From: Adineta ricciae
Taxonomy: Eukaryota > Rotifera > Eurotatoria > Adinetida > Adinetidae
NCBI GenBank assembly: GCA_905250025.1
Contig: CAJNOJ010000157.1
Location: forward strand, 124,001-188,000
Direction: 5' to 3'
Length of the DNA: 64,000 bases
Positions 11,775 to 21,644 of this stretch are shown here, piece by piece. Position 1 is the stretch's first letter, and each line of letters starts with the position of its first letter. The notes below the pieces were generated by a model, which worked only from the letters and a program-made list of their open reading frames with translations, ran no database searches and was not told the origin of the DNA. A program made the translations under genes and the position numbers.

Positions 11775-12105
11775 AATTATCGACGAAATCGTTTGAGATG
11801 GAAAATGTCTTTGACTTCCGTATTTTTTTCATTTTCCGTCATTGACGAAAGCTTCGAACAATTCTTTACTTAGACGTTCCTTCATTAGCATACGTCAGAT
11901 ACGCGAGAAATCTATATTTTTCTTTCTTTTTCTTCATAGAGAAAACGAGAGAAAAAGAAGAGATTTTTCTTAGAGAACAATATTAGTCGATGTTTAGCAT
12001 TTCGTCAATTCATTATTGATTTCTTTTTTCAATCGAATGATTCATCTTGCGAATCTTTTTCAAAGTAAGAATATTTCCATTGATATATTTAGTTCAATGG
12101 AATTT
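11775..12105 (+). repeat. Degraded copy of the segment at about 6784-7063
   Basis: This stretch closely matches the 3' part of the hypothetical gene at 6232 (for example GTCTTTGACTTCCGTA and TTCATCTTGCGAATCTTTTT). It carries a roughly 50-bp insertion after the shared CTATATTTTTCTT and substitutions that create stops. The match ends just before the N at 12116, so the rest of this copy may be missing from the assembly. Confidence 0.8.
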
Positions 12106-12115
12106 TAAAAATTTT

Positions 12116-12116
12116 N
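12116..12116. other. Assembly join (single N)
   Basis: One N separates the end of the repeat copy at 11775-12105 from the region downstream of the truncated PPP4R1 exons. It is probably a contig join of unknown true length. Confidence 0.8.
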
Positions 12117-12407
12117 CATTCCCATTGCAAAGATTTCTCGTCGTTCAAATGTCAAATCTATTCCACCAAAGCTGACTGTGATATGATTTCGTAATTATTC
12201 TACATAAACACAACCAATTCGAGGAATAGATTGCTTTGATAAATACGTTCTAAAAGATATTCTTTCGAATAACAAAATTTCACAAAGACATTCTTTGGAA
12301 AGACAGACTAGTAAGATGAAATTTCCAAATAATCACATCTCACTACCCATGTCTTTCATAGAAGATCCTTTTTCTTTTTGCAAATCAATCTAGAAATGTC
12401 TACTTAC

Positions 12408-13105
12408 AAGAATTGATTCGTTTTTAAAATCATCACAAGCTTTTTCTAATTGACACAAAGCAGGAATAATGTCATTTTCAATTTCATCTGCTTTGATTTG
12501 TTCTAATTCAAACAAACGAATTAATGCTGATTGACTTGCTTTGCGTATTCGATTGTTTCCATGTCCGACTGTTTGGATTATTGATTGAAATAAATATTCT
12601 TTTATTAATAAATCAGCATTTTCAACGTTAGATATTAAATATTCAATAATTAACACAAATTTTTCTAATGTATCGATTTGAACTTGTGTCACTTGAAAAG
12701 CAAGACGATTTCTTTGAGCTTTATTCAAGAAATTTTCTTCTTACCAATATCGTCCGCTAACTTTTTCGTACATGATAAGATTTGGTATAGACTTTCTACA
12801 TCATTAACCAGACGAAGTGCGTCTAAGATATATTTAACAGCATTTTTTCTAGAAAGACAAAACAGAAATGTAAGAGAATGGTGGAGAAAAGCCATCTAAC
12901 CTATCGTTGTAATTTGAATTTGAAGTATGAAGGTGTAGAAGACGTTGAAAGGGTGTTTCACTATTTTCATCGGAATCATCATCGACATTTAAATTAATTG
13001 GATCTAAAGAAGAGAAATTTATATTAAAAAGAAAAATGAGAGTAAACAATCTATGTGATTACCATTGTTACTGGTCGAATCAAGAATGTCGACTATGTCT
13101 GACAT
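12408..13105 (-). CDS. PPP4R1: PPP4R1-like HEAT-repeat subunit, 5' part only
   Basis: Four exons on the minus strand: 13105-13063, 13003-12901, 12848-12745 and 12718-12408, giving 187 in-frame codons. The deduced N-terminus aligns with protein phosphatase 4 regulatory subunit 1: an acidic leader, then TPFQRLLHLHTSN, ILDALRLVNDVESLY, KKLADD, and a HEAT-like helix NNRIRKASQSALIRLFELEQ matching NNQVRKTSQAALLALLEQE of the vertebrate protein. PPP4R1 scaffolds the PP4 catalytic subunit. The last exon ends in a GTAAGT donor at 12407, but no following exon is recognisable before the N at 12116; about four fifths of the usual 900-residue protein is absent, probably for assembly reasons. The third intron is only 26 bp. 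Confidence 0.75.
12719..12744 (-). other. 26-bp intron in PPP4R1
   Basis: Minus-strand GTAAGAAG...AATAAAG. Retention would give an in-frame TGA. Removal restores the frame and gives an ungapped alignment to the vertebrate protein across the junction (KLADD-I-AQRNRLAF against RLADDSEPTVRAEL). Neighbouring introns are 48-59 bp. Confidence 0.7.
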
Positions 13106-14288
13106 GCGTTTGATTTGTATAAGGACAGAGAAATAAGAAAAATTCAAGGAAATGAACAAATGAAAAAGAACGAGAAAAGAAGAAGTAATCTTCGACGGCC
13201 ATTCTTTAACCTTGACCTCGTCCTCCCTGATCAATTTCCTAGCCAATAGAATCAATCAACTCTTCTTTCTTTTTTCAGACTCATTCATCTTTCTGGCTTT
13301 ATTCCAATTTCTTTTTGTAGACGAATTTTTTTAATTCAAAAGGTTCCATTTCATTTTTATTCTTTTATTTAATATCGAATAACGCTCATCGAATTAGATT
13401 TATTTTCAAACAATAATAAGAAAATTTCATATATACTGGCGACATCATCCAACAAAATCAACCATTTAAAAAACATACATTTTGTTTCATATCGATAGAC
13501 GTAAAAATGAATGTATGTATTCAAATACTTTACGGAAACATTCTTACACTCTTATACATGTTTTCCGCCTAGTTATTAATTTCGATTAATGTCTCGTCGA
13601 CATAATTGGTTACTGAGCATGATTTGGCTAAAGTTTATATAATTTTTGGGCCTTTGAATTGGTTAGCGAGAGTAGAGATCTATCTTGTCGAGATCGAAAT
13701 TCAATATTCTGATAAGATCTCGTTGAATCACGTGACGTGAGGGAAACTCAGCATGTTTGAACACAGCTGATAAGAAATTCTCTTCACAACACTATAAGCA
13801 TAGAAACGGCTAGAATTTATTTATTCTCTTTGTCGTATAGAAGAGCCTTAGAAACATAAATTGTTTGTCTGCTTGTATGTCCGCAGGGTAAAAAAACATC
13901 GAAAATCCATTTTTCGGAAAAGATATTTTCAGATGTACTTCATTGCGGAGAGTTCGAATCTGATGCTCGCTCTTCGAATTTTTTTCTAAAAATTTACCAA
14001 AGGGTTTTTGGGGTCGAGGAACTCGATTGTGATGTTAATTTTTTGAGAATTACAAAAAAAAATTTGAAACAAAGGGTGCACATTTTCGGAAAAGACATGT
14101 ATAACCATATGATATCGGATATAGTCAAGTGTATTAGTATGGTAAATGAAATATTCTGTCAATCTCTGGTGCTCTAATAGTTAATTATTGATCTTCATAA
14201 ACGAACTCTGAAGTAACGTAGCTGTTGTTCATATACACAATAATGCATTAAAACTATGGCATCTGATATTAATATTTCTACGGCAAAA
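13106..14288 (+). other. Intergenic stretch upstream of PPP4R1
   Basis: It contains the presumed promoter side of PPP4R1 near 13106-13300. Beyond that no gene is supported. A pyrimidine/purine-rich patch near 13900-14100 contains two imperfect copies of TTTTCGGAAAAGA. Confidence 0.4.
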
Positions 14289-14918
14289 AGCTGACGAGGG
14301 AACCGCCCGAGGTGATTAACGCGTTTAGGCCTGATATTTTGATGGTAGATAGTCCTCGATGAGGTATGAAAAACCTCAAGAGGATTCGTGCCCATGGACC
14401 TTTTATCTAGAGTTATAGATCTTTTACTGAAATTTTTGCATATAGCTAGGTATCTACCAACAGATCGAATATCAGTATTTAGAACTGAAACTTTGGTTAC
14501 AGACACGTCTATATATAGGAACAATGCCCTCAAAATTTCAGTTCTAAAGAAGCCTTCCTTCCCAAAATATTAAAGCTTGAAACAAGGAAGAACTCTAGCA
14601 TCTTTCCTAAGATATGGATGATTTTTTGAAGTTTTCGTATTTTGGAAAGGAACCCTTCTTTAAAGCTGAAGTTTTGAGAGCATTGTTCCTATATATAGAC
14701 GTGTCTGTAACCAAAGTTTCAGTTCTAAATACTGATATTCGATCTGTTGGTAGATACCTAGCTATATGCAAAAATTTCAGTAAAAGATCTATAACTCTAG
14801 ATAAAAGGTCCATGGGCACGAATCCTCTTGAGGTTTTTTATACCTCGTCGAGGACTATCTACCGCCAAAAGATGAGACCTAAACGCGTTAATCACCTCGG
14901 GCGGTTCCCTCGTGAGCT
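14289..14918. mobile_element. Long palindromic (foldback) element
   Basis: Two inverted arms of about 281 bp (14289-14570 and 14638-14918) flank a 67-bp loop. The outer ends read AGCTGACGAGGGAACCGCCC on the left and the near-inverse on the right. The arms are highly similar over their length, which is why the same peptide appears in open frames on both strands; that peptide is an artefact and not a gene. No transposase and no convincing target-site duplication were found. It is probably a non-autonomous foldback element or a recent inverted duplication. Confidence 0.7.
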
Positions 14919-16316
14919 AGTCTAACGACGAGCGTTACTTGTTGTTATCAGTGGAATCAAATCGTGGAAAATAATTCTAGTAAGAGAGAATATGAATTCG
15001 CATCAATTAAGCGACAAAATAGATTTTCAGGCAAATTATATGAGCAATATGTATTTCAGCAAAAGAAAACCGATGTTGAAGAACTAGAACAATGTAGTTC
15101 CATTCGTTTCATAATTTATTGCAGAAATCACAGAATAAAATCCTATGGAACGATATAACATATACCACGTATTACATAAAATACTATCCTCCACAGCCAA
15201 ATAATAAATCGGGTATTATTTTTGCTCTTGTTGTAAATGCTCGCATATGTATGTCATGGTTATTGTATTGTAAGAAACTAATCGGCAGTTATCTGTTAAC
15301 AAAACTACGGGTGTTTTAAAGTAAGATATTACAGCGTTCTTGTAGATTTGATGATTGTCTTTAAAGCCATCTGTTTGGGCATATCGAAAAGCGGCTTAAC
15401 TTGTCCACTAAGCTAAACGCCTTGTTTCCGAAGAGAATCGATAACGTTTGTTTTTTCGAAGATTTTCCACGTTTTCTTATTTACGAAAACGCGATTGGGT
15501 AATTATTGATTCATCAAAATGAATTCACAACAAATTGTTAGAGCATCTCGGTGAGGCAGCTGACATTCTATTGCTGTAAAAGATGCTGACTGTTCTAACT
15601 CACTCTTCAACACAAAAAACATATATATATTTTAGGTGTGGCAATTTATATTTTCTGGGTTCAAAAAGAAATGAAAGATCATGTGACTGGTTTTTCAGGT
15701 TGACAAACGATCAGTTTTTCTTGTTTCTTTTATCTATCATCGAATAAGATTTGGAAAGAATGAAACGAACATACTGAGAGATGCTGCATGAAGCTCTCAG
15801 CAAACTATATCGTGAAACTTTTTACAGTCATATGCTTTTTTACCGAAAAACGTCAAATCGTGCAAATCAATCAGTGAAAACTGACTGGTTAGCATTTAGC
15901 GTTCTTGAAAACAAAATTTACATAATCAAAATAAATCTCTAATGTAAGCTGTAGAGTTTTTATCTTCCAATATACTTTTTAGCTAAAAAATTAATTTAAA
16001 GGTGTCAATTTCTTTTGAAGAAAGTCGAATCGGCTTGCAAAGGAGTCAAAGGCATAAAAGATTTCCTACTTTTAATTCTTAAAACTTCTATTTCAAATGT
16101 CAAAACAGAATTCAATGAGCGTGCGTATTTTAACGCCATCTTTCTGCGCACGCCAACAGTTCGTCACTGTTGACTTGATTACACGTCATTTGTTTTCGTC
16201 AAAAACATATATAACTATATCACTACCGTGAGTTACTACTCATAGCGAACAAAATCGAACATTTTTCATCGCTTCCAGCCTCTACGGTACGGTCTACTGC
16301 ACGATTGAAATAGAAC
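14919..16316 (+). other. Gene-poor stretch before the F-box/LRR gene
   Basis: Short open frames at 14964-15319 have no recognisable family. TATATATA at about 15622 and ATATATAAC near 16207 could be promoter-like; the latter is 110 bp upstream of the F-box ATG. Nothing else is supported. Confidence 0.35.
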
Positions 16317-18000
16317 ATGCACACATTTTCCACATTACCCATCGAACTTGTTTATCGAATTATGGATCATCAAGATGAGCTGACGCTATTTTATTCAATG
16401 CAAAATATTTGTCGACGACTCAATAAAATACGCAGTACATATGAACGCTATCGAGTAAGTTTGCTTGACATTTTACCACTCGTGTCGGTTGTGCTACACA
16501 TAAGCTTAATGATATTTGACGCCGTAAATTTCCTCATAGGAAGAGGTAAAGTAATCTCATAATTCACAAATAATTTGATCGAATAAGACAGTCATAGTGC
16601 GAAGTCATATGAAATCAAGCACTCTTTCACTCTCTCGCCTTTCTGCTATGTATGTTGAACCATTAGATACAAAAGTGCATCAATTATCACTTTTGATGAA
16701 ACTTCCCAAATGAAACAAACTGAACTCCACAATTTCTGGACCTATGTCTATATTACTTCTCACCCTCACACACACCAAATCCAACTCCCACATATTCCAA
16801 CAGTAGGATTTCAATTTCATTGGAGGGCGCCCTCAAAAGAGATACCTCGCAACAATCAATAAGTATTAATACTTATATCTTACTCTTTCTACTCGATCAG
16901 CTCGCAGTAATCTCATGTCTATATTGCCAACACAGCACCTCTTCTCTGAACGCAGTCTTTCCTGCGCAACAACTACCACGATTATCCACACCAAAAAATT
17001 GACAATCTAGATCCAACTGCTCCCTAAAAATCGTCCCCAAACATGACTATTTCATATCACACATATACAATCGGAAGTGTCATCAAAGGTTCTCTTTGCT
17101 ACTTGTCCTTTTCATAATATATTGCTTTCATGTAGACACTCACCGCACTAAGCCTTTCCGGCCGCAGAGTCAGTGTTGAAGGAGTACGACGCATTGCGGA
17201 TACGTTGCGAACAAACACGGTAATATTGATCTCAATTCACGAAAGGTGAAGTACTCAGTCTCTCTCACATCTACAGACACTCACCGCTCTAGATCTATAC
17301 TGTAACAGATTCTTTGCTGAAGGAGCACAACACATTGCGGATGCGTTACGAATCAACACGGTAATATTGATCTTATTTCACGGAAGCTGAAGTACTTAGT
17401 ATCTCTGACACCTACAGACACTCACCACACTAAATCTCGGCAATAACAGAATCGGTGCTGAAGGAGCACAACACATTGCAGATGCGTTGCGAACGAACGC
17501 GGTAATATTGATCTCATTTCATGAAAGGTGAAGTACTCATTCTCTCTCACATCTACAGACACTCACCACTCTAGATCTGGACGGTAACATATTCCATGCT
17601 GAAGGAGTACAACACATTGCGAATGCGTTGCGAACGAACACGGTAATATTGATCTTATTTCACGGAAGGTGAAGTACTCAACCTCTCTCACATCTACAGA
17701 CACTCACCACACTAAACCTCGAATGGAACGGCATGGGTGATGAAGGAGCACGACAAATTGCAGATGCGTTGCGAACGAACACGGTAATATTGATCTCATT
17801 TCACGGAAAGTGAAGTACTCAGTCTCTCTCACGCCCACAGACACTCACCACACTAAGTCTCGGCGATAACAGAATCGGTGCTGAAGGAGTACAACTCATT
17901 GCGGACGCGTTGCGTAGGAATGCAGTAAGACTGATGCTTTCTTGGAACAAAATTTGAAATATCTGATTTATCCGATTCTTAGAGCGTCAATATGGTGTAG
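16317..18000 (+). CDS. F-box protein with exon-per-repeat RNI-type LRRs
   Basis: Exon 1 (16317-16454, 46 codons, phase 0) encodes an F-box-like start: STLPIELVYRIMDH...CRRLNKIRSTYERY. The 3' part is six exons of exactly 84 bp (17136-17219, 17277-17360, 17418-17501, 17559-17642, 17700-17783, 17841-17924) and a terminal exon 17983-18000 encoding SVNMV and a stop. Each 84-bp exon encodes one 28-residue LRR of ribonuclease-inhibitor/RanGAP type (TLTTLNLGNNRIGAEG...IADALRTN). All are phase 0, so exon 1 could splice directly to the array; additional exons between 16455 and 17135 are possible but not identified. A role in protein recognition, perhaps in an SCF complex, is inferred from domains. Confidence 0.65.
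17136..17924 (+). repeat. Tandem array of six LRR exons and introns, 141-bp period
   Basis: Each unit is an 84-bp exon plus a 57-bp intron, and both parts are conserved between units: the introns all start GTAATATTGAT and end with a CTCTCTCACATCTACAG-like acceptor. Conservation of introns as well as exons shows recent duplication of whole exon-intron units. Confidence 0.9.
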
Positions 18001-21000
18001 ATCGTGCGCTGAATGAAATGGGAGAACAAGTGATAGTGCATCTGGTGACTCTTTTCGTAGAAAGGATGCTTTTCGATCGAGAATTTAGTCAATATTATTT
18101 GCTGTGTGATTTTAATGACATTAAGTAGTGAATGAATAGAAAATGAATGCTTTCATGAGAAGCGAATGTGACCTGAATGGGAATGCTTTTTGTTCTGGGA
18201 AAATATATGTGGAATAGCGGAAGTAATTGCTTTATTTGCGGACGTGTAACAGAGCAATGTTTGATGGAAGATATGTGATGGTACGATGCGTTTATGGGAG
18301 GTTCTCTTGGTTTGGAATTTGTTTCTGAAAGTGTGTGATTGACACGAGAACATTACTGCAGACTGCTGGACTGTATTGGAGATATGGCGGAATTGTATTG
18401 ACAGGAGTACAGCACGTATGTATTTTACATGGCAGTTCTCATAAAGGCAAAGTGATCAGACCAAGGTACATTGAATGGGAGCGATGTTTTATCATCATCT
18501 AGCTGTTTTATGTTTGATTCCAAAGGCTAAATGTATTGAGAGCTTGATAATGAAGTGTTATGTTTGTTTGTAATCTGTTTTTGGAGAGGATAGTATGTAT
18601 TCGTTATCTATGAATTCCGTGGTGCATTGGAAAGAAACAATGTATTATGAAGTGGCTGAAATGGCACAGTGAAGAGAGAATGGTCAAAAAGTTGCGCACC
18701 AAATCGCACTGTTAGACTAATCGTTTCCCACGATTAGCGTAGTCTGAGAAGAATTTATTTTGTCGATTATGATCAGCTCGATTCACTCTCAGTGTTGATC
18801 CATAGAAAAATATCAGAGAAGTATTTGTTGCAGCATTTTATCGCGGAAAAAGCGCTGGAATATACTCTCGAAGTCGATTGTATGTTATTCTAATAACAGG
18901 GTTTTTCGTTTATGATTTGCTCACATGTCAAATCTTTATACTGCTTGAAACGATAGCAAATTTGAGGCCGTAAAAAAACGGAGGATAACTAGTTTGACAA
19001 ATTTTCTCAGTCAGACTCGGACTGGTACATACAATAGCTAATGATAGGCAGCTATTGTACCCTTGCTCTAAGATCTATCTTTCGAATGATGACAAAACTG
19101 AAACCAGTTAGTTGTGCATCATTCAACATCATAGCCTGTGCGCTGAGATATTATATATTCGTAGCGTACCTCAACATTACACTGTAAGAGAACGTGCATT
19201 TCGTTCGATTTGGGCACCTGTCTTTGATTTCTAAGCACGTATCGGCAATTGAAACCTCCACGAAATGATGATCATTGAAGAGAAGTGGATTTCGGCTATC
19301 TGAAGTCACTCCAGACTGATTTTGTATCTGTGGTGTTGCTAGGTTTTGAGATGCATCTGAAATGGTGTGTATATATACCGCCTTTTTGCATGGGGTTAAC
19401 AGTACTTAGTCAAAGTACACTCATATAGATCGAGTGAACTGAAAGTATGCAATTATCAAGATATTTGTGCACATTTAGCCTCCGTTTTTTTTAACAATAC
19501 GGCATTCTCAACGAATACAACTGTTTAGTAATAGTCTGTACGTGACGCAGCTAAAAAGTAGAATTTGCAACAGCCAGCACTGGTATCCACGAAGTCCGAT
19601 ATAATGCTATCGACAGAATTTGTATATACAGATATATAAAACAGTGAAAGATAAGCGTACCCGTAGTCAAAGAAAGAAGATATGTGCATTTTGTTTTAAG
19701 TAAATAAAACCACGCCGTGCAACATAAAAACTTTTTATTGTCATTGTTAAAATGAGCTAAACATGCTTACCCAGATCGAATAATCCCATACTCGGATTCG
19801 ATCGGTTGCAGCATCGGATTTGTTAACCTGGGTATCTGCTATTTGATATTTATCTATCTACGTTGCTTATGAACCCAATGATATCAATCTCGTCGTTTAA
19901 ATTTTTTAAATATGTACCTCCTGGAAGAATTGTCGTCGAATATCAAACGAAATGCTGGAAAATCAACATCAATGTGTTTGTTCGCCTATTAAATGATATT
20001 TTCGTCTGTATCGCATGGAACATTGAATTTCTGCACTAAGTTAAAATATATTAAAGTTGTATTGAATATTTTATGAAATATTCGATTTTTTTCTGTTTGT
20101 CTGTAAGCTAAGTGAAGAAAAGGGTTATTGTGTCTAAACTATTGCCTAAAAATGGTCGTACTGCTCTGAAACAGTGTATGCTCGAAATAATATGTGAACC
20201 GAACGTAACACATAAGTTAGCTAATATGAAATTGTTTTCTATCATTTTTTTTTCGTTTTCTGTCATCACCATGCTATGATTTGTCTTCTGATATTGTTCG
20301 TCATTTTTCGTTGTTTTGTTGCCAGATGTAAAGACGCCCAGGAGTGCGCCCATCTGAGTGGGAGGGAGTAACAATATTGATACCATCTCTTGCTGTTCTC
20401 TATCTTCTCGCTTCGTTACACGTTTATCTGTTCATCTCTCTCTCTTTCTCTTCTCTATATAAGCGTGTGACTTATTGTGAAGTAGACACATTCTGGTCAT
20501 TGTAGAGTATAGTCAATAAACATCTATACCGTGAGAAGCGGTCAGCTATTCAACCAATTTGTCGTTGCAGCACGATTTCTACGAGAAATAGCTGAGCGGG
20601 TCGCTAGACGAGCGTTACTTGCTCTTTATTCATTAAACAGGTTTGAGATAAAAATAATGACTCATACCATTATATACCCGTATGAGCCAACTGTTCTATA
20701 TTATAACTTCATTTCCTCATCAATGAATGAATAAAAAAGTACAAATCTTTGGAAAGTAAACAGATAATCAACAAGATATACCTTTTACTGCATAATTCCG
20801 AAATTAGTAGACGATGATTTGCTTCATTTCATAAAAAGTAAATAATCTCCTTTTTTGATTTTATTAAAAAATACTTCACAGAGAGAAAATATTAGTAAGT
20901 ACGTTTGTCTACAATCACACATAGCTTTTTTCATGAAAATACCATACTCGATCGTTCATATATACACCCGTTTACCATCTTCAGCACCACAAATTACATA

Positions 21001-21172
21001 AACGTTGCAGCTAGCACTTGAGTATTTTGCATCGTTGGTAGCACTCTGAAGCTGAATTCAATTATTGGACTATTCAGGTGTTCAACCTTATATCCATATT
21101 ATCAAAGTTGTGTCGCTGTATAGATTCTTCTAAATAAGTATGAGTAGCATGAAAATCCATACGCGTCCTATG
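18001..21172 (+). other. Gene-poor stretch with an LTR-like promoter/polyA segment
   Basis: No coding gene is supported. Near 20430-20530 a CT-rich tract is followed by CTATATAAGCG (TATA-box-like) and, 60 bp on, CAATAAACATC (polyadenylation-signal-like). This resembles the promoter/terminator core of a solo LTR, but terminal TG/CA ends and target duplications were not found. The 15-mer GACGAGCGTTACTTG at 20606 also occurs at 14928 next to the palindromic element. Confidence 0.3.
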
Positions 21173-21393
21173 ATCAGTGTGAAGTTAACACCATTTAGCT
21201 AGTACCATAAAACGAAAAATCTTAGAAACCTTATGTTCAAATGAATTCTCGTCCATGAAACTCAGCTTATTCGACGGAAAACGATCGAGGAAATTTTATC
21301 TGGTATCTGGATGCTTTTCTACTATACACTAACATATAGAAAGATTTATGTAAAGTTTTGCTATCCGTTTTCTGGTGCTAACTTCACACTAAT
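21173..21393. mobile_element. Short inverted-repeat element related to the foldback MITE
   Basis: The left end ATCAGTGTGAAGTTAACACC and the right end, inverse of ATTAGTGTGAAGTTAGCACC, match the terminal sequence of the element at 5717-6087 over about 20 bp. The body is 221 bp, with no open frame and no clear target duplication. It is probably a degraded relative of the same family. Confidence 0.6.
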
Positions 21394-21644
21394 TATAAAG
21401 TGTTAATCAACATGACAAAGTCTATGGAATAAATATTCTAGACTAGTAAGTGAGATTTATTTATTTGAAGTTCTATATAATATTTAAAACATAAAAAGAA
21501 CAAAAATTAGCGAAAAAGCATTAAAAGAAAACTGAAAAAAAGTACTGAACGAGAGTGTTTTGCGAGAATCTAAAAAAGACCCTTTTTCGTTGATTTCCTA
21601 AAAAGAGAGAAGATAGGAATTGAAAGGAAATAATGAGAATCAAC

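Noticed and set aside
14195-14925. Same 60-100-residue peptide encoded on both strands
   Set aside because: It arises from the two arms of the palindromic element; there are no start context, introns or family similarity to support a gene.
19031-19063. Short hairpin TACAATAGCT/AGCTATTGTA
   Set aside because: A 10-bp stem with a short loop is expected by chance in 64 kb of AT-rich sequence; no gene context.
20108-20734. Possible solo LTR
   Set aside because: TATA-like and AATAAA-like signals are present, but no terminal TG/CA pair, primer-binding site or target duplication could be shown, so it is only mentioned as LTR-like.
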